A stretch of 64,000 nucleotides of DNA from Eonycteris spelaea (lineage: Eukaryota > Chordata > Mammalia > Chiroptera > Pteropodidae). How positions within the stretch are numbered: the stretch's first letter is position 1; each line of letters opens with the position of its first letter. The translations under genes and the position numbers were made by a program. Location: contig PUFA01000022.1 in assembly GCA_003508835.1 (NCBI GenBank), positions 2,666,001 through 2,730,000 of the forward strand, in the 5' to 3' direction. Positions 45,770 through 58,330 of this stretch are shown piece after piece. Under the pieces are notes generated by a model that did no database searches, had not been told where the DNA came from, and saw only the letters and a list, made by a program, of their open reading frames with translations.

Positions 45770-45905
45770 ATACCTTCACAAAAATATATATTTAGTGCGA
45801 ACTCCTTGAGGGTATGGCAATGTTTTGCTCTGCACTGTGTGTTAACCTCTATCTTACAAATCTAAAAATAGGGCCAAGAATATAATAGATATCAGTAATT
45901 AACTG
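45770..45905 (+). mobile_element. L2 3' end fragment, sense
   Basis: A gaactccttgagggtatggc block (L2 gagctccttgagggcaggga) is followed by agggccaagaatataataga, like tagcacagtgcctggcacat. Confidence 0.45.
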
Positions 45906-47099
45906 AAAAATTGCAAACATAGTCAATATTTTAAAATACGTATAAAATATGCATAAATTTTGACCTAAAGATTTTTAGTCTTCATTCTCATAGTAATAGG
46001 TACTTTATAGGCTTAATTTTGTAAATAAATCATTTTCCACAAAGCTATAATGTGACATCACTTGTAATAAAGAATGTTGTAGCTGATTAGGAAAAAAATA
46101 TCAATAAAAAGGAGAAATAAGTATATATTCAATTATTTAAAAAGAATATCAATATTATTTCTAATAATTCAAAGATAATTATAGAAATTTATTTTTTAAT
46201 TTGATTAATATAGATTTCTACAGTTTACTAAATGTAAATCATGACCTTAAATCTACCTGATAACTATTAGAATGCCCATAGTAGATTATTTTGGAATTAT
46301 AGTATTCAATAGGATCAGATTATAAATATGTATAAAGTATGTAGCATCTGAGAAGACAACTTTCATGTCACTGAAATATTTCAAAGTGAACATGTTTCAT
46401 TTAAAGAAATATATATGCTAAATTGTAAAATCTTTGAAAATATACATTTACATAAAAATAAATGATTTCAAGGTCAATTGCACATATTAGTAGTTCCATC
46501 ATCCTCTCTCCACAGAAATTATATTATTAAAAACGTGACTTAAGATCATTCTTTAAAATGCCTTCTAAATTTAGAAACTCTGTTGCTTTCACATTTCAAT
46601 GCTGTTGGTAAAATTTCACAAAAATTTCCCATAAGTAAAAATTAGCAAATTGAAGACAATTTTGCAACTCTAGGAAATATACTGAACATTTACAGGTCTT
46701 CCAGTGAAAATAATTCTAGCAAGATATGGCAATACCTACATTAACAATGAAGAGAGTCCAGGTTTGTCTGGAGTAAAATAAAAATGTACTAAATACTAAG
46801 AAAATAAAATTGAGTTTCTTAGAATTTCTTACTTCCTATACTTTGTTATTTTTTAAATTAAAGCAACAATGTAATAACACAGCAAAGAAAAACTGCCAAG
46901 AAAGGAAAAAAAAATACAATACAAATCACTCTAATATAACTTCAGCTTTCTAAATAGTCCAATTGTCATTGTTCAATCCCATCCCATGCCTACTCTCCTT
47001 TTATTTCTCATATAAATAGAATTTCAGAAAATGTTTTCATAAGAGGGATTTTTTATTTCTGAGTTATTAAAAATTGTAATTTTACATATATAAAAATGT
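45906..47099. other. Strongly AT-rich DNA, nothing recognised
   Basis: No gene or repeat can be assigned. Confidence 0.5.
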
Positions 47100-47161
47100 T
47101 TGTGTCACTCACTACTACTATTTTATTTAAAGTTCTACTACTCTATTATTTCACTCCAGGA

Positions 47162-47473
47162 TTATTCACGTTTCTTGTGTACTTCTATCTTTTCTATCCA
47201 TTGCAGTGAGTTAAACCATTTGCGATGGCAGTTCTTGCAGAGTTCTATGGCTGTTTTCCATGACACTGTGCCCTTAAACGGGACGAGCTTCCCACACATT
47301 GTACAACTAGTGCCCATTGTAGCCATTTCCCTGAAGGCTTTCCTCCAATTCCGGAAACTATTAGTCTTCAGGAACTTAAACTTTGAGTTTGTCTCTCTTT
47401 CTCTCTTTAGATTGAATGACTCTTCTGGTACTTTATGATCTGGGCTGGGCCGGGAAGTGACTAATATTTCCAC
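47162..47473 (-). other. 103-codon open frame with a Cys4 zinc-finger-like pattern
   Basis: The - strand frame ends with CTMCGK...(18 residues between pairs)...CKNCHRKW, i.e. C-x2-C-x18-C-x2-C, with basic residues around it and a lysine/arginine-rich C-terminus (EVHKKRE). The stop is followed about 30 bp later by an AATAAA on the same strand. The N-terminal third lies in MLT1-type LTR sequence, so that start is probably not ancestral. The spacing resembles GATA-type fingers but lacks the usual internal Trp-Arg context. I cannot assign a parent gene. It may be a retrocopy or exon remnant. Confidence 0.2.
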
Positions 47474-47690
47474 TCCACATTGTTTCAGACCTCAGTTGAG
47501 TTGGCTATAATGGCTGGTGGCAAGGACAGCTAGGGACTGGCCAAGCATGACTTTTTCTTCATGTCATCTCAGGACTGCTTTGTATGTCACTAAATGTGGT
47601 CTCACCATCATGGCAGCCTTACAGTAGCCAAACGTCTTACATGGTATCTAGAGACATCATTTCTCCTTTAGCCTATTGTATATATGTCAC
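47430..47690 (-). mobile_element. MaLR (MLT1-type) LTR fragment, antisense
   Basis: On the - strand: agacgtttggctactgtaag, then ggtgagaccacatttagtga, then gcagtcctgagatgacatga, then gcttggccagtccctagctg, then caatgtggagtggaaat, the order of an MLT1-type LTR. Edges are approximate. Confidence 0.55.
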
Positions 47691-47869
47691 TACTGCCATT
47701 CTAGGTTCAAGGGGAGGAGAATTAAACACTACTGCATAACCAGGGGTAACAAAGAATCTGTAATTCTCTTTAATCTATCACAATTACAGACTCTGGCTTA
47801 ATGTAGTAGTCATTCCATCCAGAATATTCCCACTACGACCAGCATATCTGTCTATTACAACGTTTAAAA

Positions 47870-47998
47870 TACACTATTGTATTTATTTCATAATATGATC
47901 TTCAATGTTAGGAACTGTTTTTTTTTTTCTTTTATTTTCCTAGTGCCTAGGAAAAAGTCAGCATTTCAAAAATAGGTATTTATTGAATAAATGACATC
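47870..47998 (+). mobile_element. L2 3' end, sense
   Basis: atgttaggaactg, then cctagtgcctaggaaaaagt, then ggtatttattgaataaatga follows the L2 3' terminus. Confidence 0.6.
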
Positions 47999-48164
47999 AA
48001 AAGTAGCTGCTTAAGACACAATATTGATTTTAAATTCTTTTAAAAAATGTCTTTTTTTTTTCGTTACACGCAAAATGAACTGGAAACTCTTTAACTCTCA
48101 AGCTCCATGAAAATCGAGACATAAAGTCTCTAGCCCCAGCTTTCATCATCCCTCATCTTCTTCC

Positions 48165-48480
48165 CCTCCTGCACGGCCTCATGAGGTCAAACTACCCTCC
48201 ATCATCCACACTGCACATTTTCAATCTCCATTCCTTTGTTTAACATGTGCTTGGGATCCTCCTTTTCTCTTTTGCCTGGTGATATTTTATTCGTCTTTTA
48301 ACCCCAACGTAAATGTCATCTTTCTGTGAAAACTTCACCTAATTACTCAGTTGACCACTCCTACCCTTTATTCCTACATCTCATTGATTATTGTGCCCCT
48401 GTCCTTTAGTTGTTTACTTAAGAACTGTCCTGGAGTCATAATTCACTGAAGGTGTAATTCCACAAAGTATTCACAGGAGG
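48165..48480 (+). mobile_element. L2 3' region, sense
   Basis: An upstream ttcctttgtttaacatgtgc, then aacgtaaatgtcatctttct-type (caaatgtcacctcctc), then ttgattattgtgcccctgtc and ctttagttgtttacttaag fit L2. Confidence 0.5.
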
Positions 48481-48894
48481 TTCAATGGATGGACTGACTT
48501 GGCTGTGAAATCTGGCAGAGGAGACAAGCTAATTGAGCTCTGCCTTAGCTCTGGTTAGCTCCGGCTGAATCCCAGGCTGCATTTCTTTTCTAACAAGGCT
48601 TGTGGACTGGGCTGGGATGCTCCTTAAGTAGACTAAATGTAAAGGGAGCTAAAACCCTGGCAGAAAGTTGTGTGACTACTGGCACACCAAAGATTGTTTC
48701 CATTATGAGGAGCCCCAACCACTCAATCTGAGAGCACATCATCAGGGGCACATTTGGGAGAGTAATTCTGTGGGCTATGATCTTGTATCACCTATTTCCT
48801 GGCTCCCCAATGTACTTTTGTCTCACATGGTAGTAAATCCACAATCCCATCAACAATAAGAACAATATTTACTATTCTTCAGCTCCATCTTCCA
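48481..48894. other. Unique DNA, nothing recognised
   Basis: A short 63-codon + frame has no domain. Confidence 0.45.
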
Positions 48895-49420
48895 CAAAAC
48901 AGTCTGCATCCATTCATCTAATAACCTATACCAGACACAATTCTACATACAGAGGATTTCCATGCAGATGGAATGAGGTAAATAGATTTCCTGGTTAATA
49001 GCTTAAATTTAAATGGGAGAGATTTTAAAAAGTAAACAAATACAGCATAAGGAAGTCTTAAGTGAGGGACAGGGAGTGTTTTAGAGAGGGTAGACGAGGT
49101 ACTCTTTGAAAAGATGACATTTGAAGTGCAACCTGGCCAAGAAAGGCTTGCCTAAGAAAACAGCATTCTAGGCAGAGGTAACAGTGAGTGACAAAGGACC
49201 GAAGATAGGGATAGCTTGATAAGTTTCAAGATACCAGTGGGACTGGATACTAGAAAGTGAAATCTACAGTAGTAGATTGTCAGTTCTTTCAGGGCAAAGG
49301 AAGGAGGCTGCTTGTGAAAAGTGTAACTGGAGTCACTGTGGGGTTAAGCAAAGAAATGATATAATCTAACCTATATTTTTGAAAGATCTCTTTGTAATAG
49401 CTAGTAAATAAGCCATGGAG
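48895..49420 (-). mobile_element. L2 LINE, antisense
   Basis: The antisense L2 order is clear: ccagacacaattctacatac agaggat, a stretch with taaacaaatacagcataagg, tgacatttgaagtgcaacct, acagcattctaggcagaggt aacagtgagtgacaaagg, then gcaaagaaatgatataatct and gaaagatctctttgtaatag. Confidence 0.65.
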
Positions 49421-50369
49421 ATCTAATGCACAGTATAATGAATAGACAATATTTTACAATAATTATGTCAAGACAATGTCAAGAGCTTATATTTATAGTG
49501 AATGCCACCTACTGCATATCACATTGCAAAACTCCACATAACTAGATTCTCAGAGGCCTTAATGGCCAGCAGAATAATTCACCACTACAGCGCTTTACGG
49601 CACAGAGTTCTCAGGCCCCACTCAAGTGCTTGTCTCTCATTGTAGTAAATGCAACATCTACTTATTTTTATGTTTTTATTCTTGAGAAAGATATTTGCTC
49701 TTTCCGCATACATGGTATGATCTCAAGCAGAGCAGAATAGGTCTCCCTCCAAAAAACAAAGTGGCAGTCCCAGCACATGTCCCTCATTAAGGAATCAAGC
49801 CTTCTGAACCTGTTGTGTTTCATTTCCCAGCATCCCCCGCCATAAACCAATATCCATATTATGGTTATACCTTAGTCTCTTCTTTTAAGTTTGATAGACT
49901 TTTCTATTTCTCATCACTGAGGTCTAAGTCATACTATAATAATCAGTGAGAGTCTTTGGCAATAGGAACAGAAATTAACTGTGTTCATTTTGAAATAACA
50001 GGAACCTTGAATATCAGCTTTGGAAAACTTACAGAGACCAAGGACTTCTGAGAAGATGAGGCAATACAAAAACAGCAAACTGCACACAGATGGAAGAGGC
50101 TGATCCAATCCAGTTGCTGCCACTGGCCCTCCATCCACACTCATGCCTGGCCCTGAGGTCTGGATGGCTGAGCCCATGCCACCTGCTCTCCTTGGATTCA
50201 CAGGAATGGAAAGAGGATGTGGCCCTTTTTACTTCCACGTAGGAGTGTGTATTACCTCTCTCCAAGGCATTACCCAGTATAGTTTCCTTGAAAGAAGAAC
50301 AAAATACTAATAGAAAGGAAGGAGAGGTGGAATGGCATACAACCAAAACAGATCAAATTCAGCTATTTT
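49421..50369. other. Unique DNA, no gene recognised
   Basis: Overlapping - frames of 90 and 105 codons (49929-50346) are GC-normal and without a known domain. Nothing else is seen. Confidence 0.4.
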
Positions 50370-50670
50370 TTAATGTTATTCACCAGGTGTTTACTGAACC
50401 ATGTGCTGGACATGTTCTAATCACAAGGAATGGCTCTGAAAAACACTGAGAGATGCTGGAATAAGATTAACTTAAAAACAGTAGATAGGAGGATAAATAT
50501 GGTTGGACTTTATAAGCCTGTAAGCCCTGGAAAGAAGTTTTCATTTTATGCTCAGTGCAATTTTGAATTTTCAATGAGAAAAAATGATATCAATTAACCT
50601 TTTGAAAAGACCACTCTGACTGCCAAGGAGAGAAAAGAATGCAAATGGATCAAGAGTGGAAGCTGGAAGA
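50370..50670 (-). mobile_element. L2 LINE, antisense
   Basis: caggtgtttactgaaccatg tgctggacatg (start), ttggactttataagcctgta, ttttcattttatgctcagtg and aaaagaccactctgactgcc follow antisense L2 order. It may be a separate copy from the one at 48.9 kb. Confidence 0.55.
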
Positions 50671-51589
50671 CTGTTAACGTCCTTGGCTGCAAGCATCAGA
50701 AACATATTTTAACTTATACAGGAAAGGAGCTATTTGGAAGAATATTAAGTAACCCACAGAATCATCCAGAAGGCTAGAGGATCAGATACAGAAGCCAAAC
50801 AGGAATCAAGACATGGGGGACAACAGAAAACATGGCCAAGTGAAGATGGAGACGCATGGTGGTGGAGTGCCTGCCACATGCCACTGCCACTTGCCACTCA
50901 GCAGCCACGTGCCACACACTCTGGATGCCAGATGTCTCCATATTGCCATAAACACTTCCCAATTCTTCCTGCCTCTGTGTATCATTCTCTTCCAATCCAA
51001 ACTCCTCGGTGGTATCAACCAAGGTATCAACCAGAGGTCTGCACTTTGTCATATGCCAACACTCGAATTTCCAGAGCGTGGTCCCTTTGGTTTCTATAGT
51101 AAAAACCAGGGGAGTGCCTCCAGCCAATTTTCACATAGTGGGACTTCCTAAAACTAAGCAAGGACGTTACGACATAGCATTCCCCTAGATACATGTCCAC
51201 AGAAGGAAGCTGGTATTGCTGTTTCAGTGAGATATGGAGAGGCCCTGGATTTGGCCTTGGATGAAACAAATCTCCAGTCCACCGGTGTCCTGACTTTGAT
51301 TCACCCACCCCCACATGCCCGAGAGTTCCTTTGTGTTAAACTCTCTTGGTTCTGCCCAGTTCCCGGGTTACCCCAACAAACACAACATCCCAACCTTAAG
51401 TGCAGCTTCACACCTGCCCCCCCCACATAGAAAGCAAGATTGTTGGTTTTATACCTGTTCATCTAGTATCTATATCTATCTTGTATCAGTATCTACAGTG
51501 ATAACTCAAAAAATATTGGCACTGCAGGAACTTCCCAGAGTCCTAGGTTTCAATCACAACTATCCAGCTCTTTCCAAAATATAAGGTGG
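50671..51589. other. Repeat-like but unclassified DNA; no gene recognised
   Basis: A + frame of 112 codons at 50813-51151 and - frames overlap each other. The block cttggctgcaagcatcagaa at 50680 suggests another old dispersed repeat that I cannot name. Confidence 0.35.
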
Positions 51590-51745
51590 TTGACTGATAT
51601 TCTATAGATATAACCTAATAGAGTCTATCTCAAACTTTGACTTTTTCTGACTTTTGCCATATAATGTCACATATTCACAGGTTCCATAAATTAGGGTTTG
51701 GACATCTTTGGGACATCATTCTACCTACCATGTCTCTAAAGAGTA
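51590..51745 (-). mobile_element. Possible MaLR LTR end fragment
   Basis: ttgccatataatgtcacata, then ttcacaggttccataaatta, gggtttggacatctttggga and catcattctacctacca look like an antisense LTR 5' end. The family is uncertain. Confidence 0.35.
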
Positions 51746-52767
51746 ATGGAGTAAAACATAATTAGACAAACCAAAACGTGTCTTAATAAGATTTAAGAAT
51801 GCTCTTTTAGTCTATACCAATAATAGATTTCCATATGCAAGATAATATACTTCGTAGTTTACCAATTCCATCTTCAATACCACATGTCTTCTTTGTTCAA
51901 ATGTCTAATTATGGAGAGATGAATTTTTCAGGAAACTTTAAAAGTGAATTGAAGAAGTTCATAATGTGAGAGAAGATGAGAATAAAAATTCAACATTAGA
52001 AACTTTCTTAGATAGTACCCTAGACAAATGTCATAAATATAGAAAAAGGAAAAATACTTTTCCTGAAAACTAGGCCACTCAGTAAAAGTTTTTTAAGTTT
52101 TATGTAATAAAAATAGTTGAGTGAGAGAATTATTTTAAAATCAGATATATAGTCTAAACAAAGATTAAATATTTAAAGTCTTTAAAATTTAGACTAGAGA
52201 AAATATGATTAAAATTTCAGGAAAGTTTCTCTATCTTCCCTTTGGCTTTTAAAAGTAAACATTTTTTTTTTTTCACGATGTGTATCAGCCAAATGAAAAC
52301 AAGACAAGCAATGGAAAAAGCCCAAACTTCCCCAAGTTTCATACAGGGCAGAGTGCTGATAAAAGTTACTGTAAAAATAAGACCAATCCCCCTCCCCCCA
52401 AAAAAAACTAAACATGACTCCCTCTTTTTCTCCAAACAACTTTTCCTTTTCTGACTTAATTTCTATTGAAAACTTACATGGAACAAAAATTTGGCATCTA
52501 TTTATCTCTTGGAGACATTTTGTGAAAAATCATATATTAAATGCTTAATTCTTTCACTGAAACAATGAACACAATATTGGACCTTCATTAATCATATCTA
52601 AACAGTGTATTACTCCAGACCAAAAAAGAATGTTCTTATAAAGGCAGTATTAGAGTGGAAGCCAAGTAATTATACTACGCTTTGAAGTATAAAGCCTCCA
52701 CCAAAGAACCTACACGACCTTGCTGGAGACAATTTCAAGTACGCAGCTGCACTGCGAATAAGTAAAC

Positions 52768-52769
<2 letters not shown>
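51746..52769. other. AT-rich DNA, nothing recognised
   Basis: A T13-14 run at about 52263-52276 has no recognisable retroposon body. No gene is visible. Confidence 0.45.
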
Positions 52770-52805
<36 letters not shown>

Positions 52806-52850
52806 CGCACGCGCGGCGCGCATGCACACACACGTGCACATACATGAAGG
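52770..52850 (+). repeat. Alternating (TG)n-(CG)n-(CA)n tract, Z-DNA-prone
   Basis: (TG)14 passes without interruption into (CG)n and then ACGCGCG, followed by GCGCGCATGCACACACACGTGCACATACATG. Purine-pyrimidine alternation persists for about 80 bp with one break (GG near 52816). CG and TG alternation is the strongest Z-DNA former known. Confidence 0.97.
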
Positions 52851-54276
52851 AACAGCAAGTTCTAAACACAGTCATCTCAATTCACGCTCTGTCACTAAGG
52901 ATGGAATCTTTAAATGACCCCACGATAAAAATTTATTACTCCTTTTGTTCCCAATAAGAGAGCACCAAAAGAGTAATATCTGTTCACAAATTCTAGAATG
53001 AATAGGTCAAACATTTGAAGAGGAGCCATATACCTGCAGTAACTAGTTCATCGCCTTAAACAAATAGGTAGTCAAAAATATTTATTGAACGGCAATGTAA
53101 GAAAAGAAAAATCACCCATCAAACGTGGCTCCGGGTGGTTTAGATACGTTGCTGCCTTTATGCGGCAGTGTAACCCTGCGAGCTCCTACCTGTTGAGAAC
53201 TGTCGCCCCAGCCCCACAGCCACGCAGCAGCCCAACCAAAACCCAGGCCAGGATCCTCTCCTCCTCCTCCCCTGTAGGAACCTGAATTTTGTAAGAAATA
53301 AGCCTTTTCATACCCTCTTCATATGCATGCATGTGGCATCATCAGTCTCAGCATGAACCACATTCTGGGGGTCTCTCCTGCTTGTTCAGGGTGACAGCAA
53401 CATTACCGAACTCTGCCTTCCTTTTCCATCTCCAGCCGGTAAAGAAGCCACATGGGTTAGCCGCAAGCCCCGATCTTTTCATTTTCCTAACAAGTGCAAC
53501 TACTCTCTTCCCATCGGAAGTGCCAGTCCAGCCTGCCTCCCACACTTTGCCAGTTCCTCAAACACCGTACACTCCTGTCAATTACACCAGGCTCAGCTAG
53601 AGACCTACTGTGGGCAGAGTGGTCACTACCAGCACAAACAAGATTAACGTGAGCAACGTGAAGGCGACGTGCCCGGAGTCAGTGGGTTGGCTTCGGCATG
53701 TAGCCGCAGCAAAGCTAACATGTGGCATTTAGCAGAAGAGTTTACACATACGGTATCTCCCTAGAACTCTGCTCCAACTCTGCCCAGATCCCTCACCTCG
53801 TTTAAGATGCTTGTCATTAATTTTACTGGTAGTTGCTTCAAACTCGATTTCGCGTGTTCAGTGATCTTATGCAACTCATCTGTTAGCACCGGTTTGGACA
53901 TGTTAAGTGTGGTGTTGAATTGAAAGTTAAGAGTTGCATTTTCTCAGGTAATAGTCTAAGACTGTGGTGATCTCTACAAGATAGTTCTATTCGCTGAAAA
54001 ACTTTTCAGCGCAACTACAATTTATTTCAAAGTCATTTGAAGGATTCATCCAACTTTAAAGAAAATGGTTAAACAGAACAGAAATAATGAGTGTCACGGC
54101 AACAAAATTTGCTTTTAATTTTTTCTCTTAGGGATTCTGGGAAAAGGCAGAGTAAAACTTCTCAGTATAAGATAAAGAAAATTAATTAGTTTGGGTCAAC
54201 TGTTTTGAGACAACTGTGAAATGGAAGAGGAAGAAAGAAATGTGGTGTGATGCAATTCGTTCCTTAAAGTGAAAAG
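52851..54276. other. Unique DNA, no gene recognised
   Basis: The 53085-53620 part is somewhat GC-richer with 66-89 codon frames, but the frames overlap and no domain is recognised. Confidence 0.4.
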
Positions 54277-54278
54277 CG

Positions 54279-54370
54279 TTTTGTGTTGTGCTGTCTTGTG
54301 TTTGTTGTGCTGTCTTGTGTTGTGTTGTGTTGTTGTGTTGTGTTGTGTTGTTGTGTTGTACCGTGTTGTA
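54279..54370 (+). repeat. (TTGTG)n minisatellite-like tract
   Basis: TTGTG and TTG units alternate with a duplicated ttgttgtgctgtcttgtg-type segment at the left end. It gives a Gln/His/Asn/Thr repeat frame on the - strand, which is spurious. Confidence 0.95.
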
Positions 54371-56757
54371 TCTAAAGGAGGCCTCTGGTACACAAAGCCC
54401 TGGTTTCTCACCTCATCGCTCGCTCCATAGAAGGTCTTCATTTTAGGTTTCTTTTGGGCACCAACATTTCCAGTTCGTTTGGCTCTAGCCCATGGCCCAT
54501 ATCTGACCCCAAAAAAGCCTTTAAGCACTTATGATTCAAAGACAGCATATATTTCTGAGAGAGCCAGACCAGCCTAGAGCTCGTAATAGGCTGTTAAGAT
54601 TTAACAAGGAGAAGCCAGGGACCATTAGGAGGTTAAAATGGCTTGGCTGGGGAGGGAAAGGGAGGAGATGGAATCCAAAGTTTAAATAGATTGGAAATAG
54701 CCATGTTAAAAATCATTTTAACAATCAGGTTTAAAAATAGACTTTATTAAAATGCTTAATAAAGCATGCCACAGAGGCAAAAATAAAAAATCCAAAATCA
54801 TTAATTGCATATTGTAAAAGTGAAACCGATATAACTTCACTCCACCTGTAATTAGGCGTTGACGTGAAAGCCCGTACATACATGCTCAGAAAATAATTGG
54901 TTGTGCATGTCACAGGAACAGAACATTTAAATCAAATGTGTGAAATGTTGCTGATGAAGACTGCCAGCTTCATCTCATCTGCCTCTTTTCAAAAATGGAG
55001 GTGAATCTAGCTTTTTAGAGGACCGTGAAGAATAAAACTCAAGTCAAAATGTTCCATTTATATTCCATGCTAAATTAAGCTGCTTGTGTTATCATGTTTC
55101 AATGTAGCTTTTTCTGATGGATTTTATCATTCTTAGCATGAATTTTCAACATATTTCTTGCACCATTTAACTCAATAAATTATAAAATTACTATGTGTTA
55201 ACTGCTGAGATGCTCAGAACAACAGCACACCTCTCAGTAAAGTGATTGTCTTACCAAGATTTAACTTACTAGAGTAAAATCCACCCATTTTAGCTATGCA
55301 AGTTTTGTCAAATGCATATAGTCATGTAACTAGTGCCACAACTGAGACACAGAACAGTTGTATCACTCCCCAAACTCTCCTAAATGTATAGTGATTTAAA
55401 AACTGCTACTTTTTAAAAGCCTGATACATGGCAAAACATCAATATTTTGCTTTGTTCACTTTGGATATAATTAATAGAGGACATTCGACTACAGGATTAT
55501 TAGACATAAGGTCAAATCTAGTAATCGGACAACTCGACTCTCTTGTCCTTCAGAGCAGGGGACTTGTATTATGGCTCCCCACTCACCTCCCCGCCCGCCC
55601 AGCCTCAGCTCTTTTTAAGTTACCTCCCTGACATACACCCTTTCCCGTCTCCTTCCAATGTAAATCAGGGCATTATATTTTTTTTTTGTTTTTCTTTGCT
55701 TTATATAGACAGCCACCCTTTCTGATCTGTATTAACGGGAAAGAAAAATCTCTCCAAAACGACATTACCTCACAAGCAAGAATGTAGAACTACATTCATT
55801 TTCCAATATTGGGCAGAGCACATTTAGGCTAAATGTGGACATCAGCAGTTTTAAACCCCAAATCTGATGTATCTGGCACTCTTTATTGTCTTAGAGGTTT
55901 CATCAGTGGATACTTAAAATCTTTCTCCTGGCAGCAAAAGCCCCCAGTTAGGTTTTTACGTGATTTGCTAAGAAACGCCTGGTGTCAGCGCCATTCCTTC
56001 CAACCCCCGGGCGGCGTGGCTGCAGCAGCAAGTCTGCTGTGAGCTGCCGGCCACATAACTGCGGAAAACCTTCTCACACAGAAGCCATTTACACTTAAAA
56101 AGACAGTTTGAAAACCTGTTTTTACTTTGCATACAGTAAGAGTTCAAACTCCCTCGGCTTTGTCAGCTCATAACTATATCTGGTTTTTGTTTTAACTGTT
56201 TTTCAAATTAAGGATGGTAAAGAAAAGCCGAAAACCTAATTTTCCATATTTTGGGGAGTAATGAAGCGTGCCTTTTACCACAATCAGTCTTGGGGTGGCC
56301 ACAGAGCCTGACCTCACATCCCCATGATCCCAGCACGAGGTGCTATTTATCCCTGAGCTGATGGTGGGTCAACGCAGGGACTGACCACAGGGCGCGGACT
56401 CAGAACAGAAGCTGCCCGCAGCATGCTGTTGCTCAGCACACGGCCACTGTGAATGGTCCCTTGGGACAGGCACTGCACTCCTGAGGACTGAGCGCACCCA
56501 CACCCCACCCTGTCCGCAGAGTGTGTGCGTAACTAGACTCTGTTGCGAGCACCGGTTTCCCGCTCCTGCACGGATACTCTGTGAAATGCAGAGTTCAGCT
56601 GGCTTCTTTCCCTTCCCATCCTCAGCCTGACCCAGATATTTTTAGATAGAATCTGTCATTTTAGCCTCTAGTCAGATTTTATAAAGCTTCAAGCGTTCTT
56701 CACCCTTCCTAGAACTGAAATAATACTCATGGAATACTCTTTTCAAAAACTTTACAC
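54371..56757. other. Unique DNA, no gene recognised
   Basis: 55428-55725 and 56300-56560 are slightly GC-richer. No domain, RNA or repeat can be named. Confidence 0.4.
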
Positions 56758-56942
56758 CAGCGGCTCTCACAAGCTGGAGCTACCAGAAATATCAGGTGCG
56801 CTTCAGAAAACTCAGATCGCCAAGCCTCATCTGCAGCGCTTCCAATTCAGCTTTTGTGGGCTGGCCCCAGAGGGTGGAGTTCTAAAAAATTCCCAGGTGG
56901 CGTTGCTGCCGCTGAGCCGGGAGCCTCGGTTGGAGAACAGAT
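56758..56942 (+). mobile_element. MER5A hAT-Charlie element, nearly complete
   Basis: It runs from CAGCGGCTCTCACAAGCTGG to TTGGAGAACAGATG, which are decayed forms of the MER5A terminal repeats (cagtggttctcaa / ttgagaaccactg). Internal order is full: aatatcaggtgcgcttcaga, gctggccccagagggtggag, aaaattcccaggtggcgttg, ctgccgctgagccgggagcc. A possible 8-bp target duplication (ctttacac / ttttgcag) is poor. The 84-codon frame across it is spurious. Confidence 0.85.
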
Positions 56943-58330
56943 GTTTTGCAGGATCCTTTCGGAAAACTGATTTTTCCAGTTAGTGGAACAAGGCACATGC
57001 CATTTTTCCTTTGTAACTTTTTTCCTTTCCTCAAACACTGGATGACCATTCACCGCCACACTACGCCGTATAGACTTCTGGTTGGCACCTGCACGATTCG
57101 GGCGTGCTAGGCATTGTCTGTTGACGCGCAGGTTTTATCTCCACCCTGAAGCTTCCTCCTTGACAGCAGAGCCCTAAAGCCCACATTTGACAGACTCATT
57201 TGCCAGCAAGTTGTTTAGACTTGGCCAGTGAGACATGATCCTCAAAAATATTAAAAGTAAAAGACCAAAGAACACCATCTCATTTTCTGGTGGCCGTTGT
57301 GGAAAGATAGACAGGTGCTGGAAGGTGGCAGACAGGATGTTTGGCCTCAGTATGGGGAGTCTTCCCACTCCGGGGCTGTGGGCAGCACACTCTGTCTGTG
57401 GTGGCCTCCTTGTGGTCCTTGTACTTCCAAAGACATTGAAGGCCACCTTCCTAATGTTGGCTCACACAGGAGACCTAAGGTTGGACGTGTTGTTGCTACT
57501 TTTGTTTTAAACGTATTCATATCAGAATACCTACCTGGTTGCAGCTTTGAGCAAAATTAGAATGATACAGTAGAAGGTACTATATCTAAGGGAAAGATGA
57601 AATTGTAAGAAACACAGTTACTGATGTGGCTTCTTTATCCTCTTCCATGATAGTAGACATTATATGATAATGAAATGTCATTATTTTTCCTCTCCACAAA
57701 AACAAGATACCCCAGTGAGGAAATTCTTTTGTAAATACAATAAATCTTTGAAAAACTTTTTAGATTTCTGCAGAATTGAGAGTTACTATTCCCTGAATAT
57801 TGTGGTATCTAAAAGCTATAGTTATTATTCTTGTGTATATCAAATGTATTTTTATGTGATTGGGAAAAATGGATTTGCAGTATCACAATATTTTCAGTTG
57901 AATTCAAAAACAAAAATGAAAAGCAGAAAGCAAGATCTCGCTGTGGCTGAAGTGAATGGGAGGATGCTCAGTGCCCTTTACCCTCTTAGACCCACTTAGA
58001 GTTTCCTCAAATATCAGCATGAGAAAACTTCCAAAAATCCTTCCAGCGTCCATGACGGAGCGTTTATCCAACTGGATTCCTCCAGAGCACCCTTTCCACG
58101 TGACACCCACCAACATTCCTCAGACACAGGGCTCCACAAAACCCCCATGGAAAATCTTAGTCCTTCAAAAATAAGTATTTCTAGAGTTGAACAGGGAGGA
58201 TGGGGCAGAAAAGGAAGGTCCCTAATCTAATCAAGAGGACTCAGAAGACATATTGATTGAGATTCTTAATAGAAAGATGTGATGATAATTATGTAAAAAG
58301 GACCTGAGCTCATTTACTAATACATTTTAA
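56943..58330. other. Unique DNA, no gene recognised
   Basis: Frames of 70-111 codons (such as 57664-57999 +) have no domain. Confidence 0.4.

Noticed and set aside
52670..52957. 62-codon frames with Cys/Val or Ala/Arg/His repeats
   Set aside because: They are produced by the TG/CG/CA tract.
54196..54528. 110-codon frame with Gln-His-Asn-Thr repeats
   Set aside because: The repetitive middle comes from the TTGTG tract; the ends show no domain.
56729..57059. 70- and 84-codon frames
   Set aside because: They overlap the MER5A element, which accounts for their sequence.
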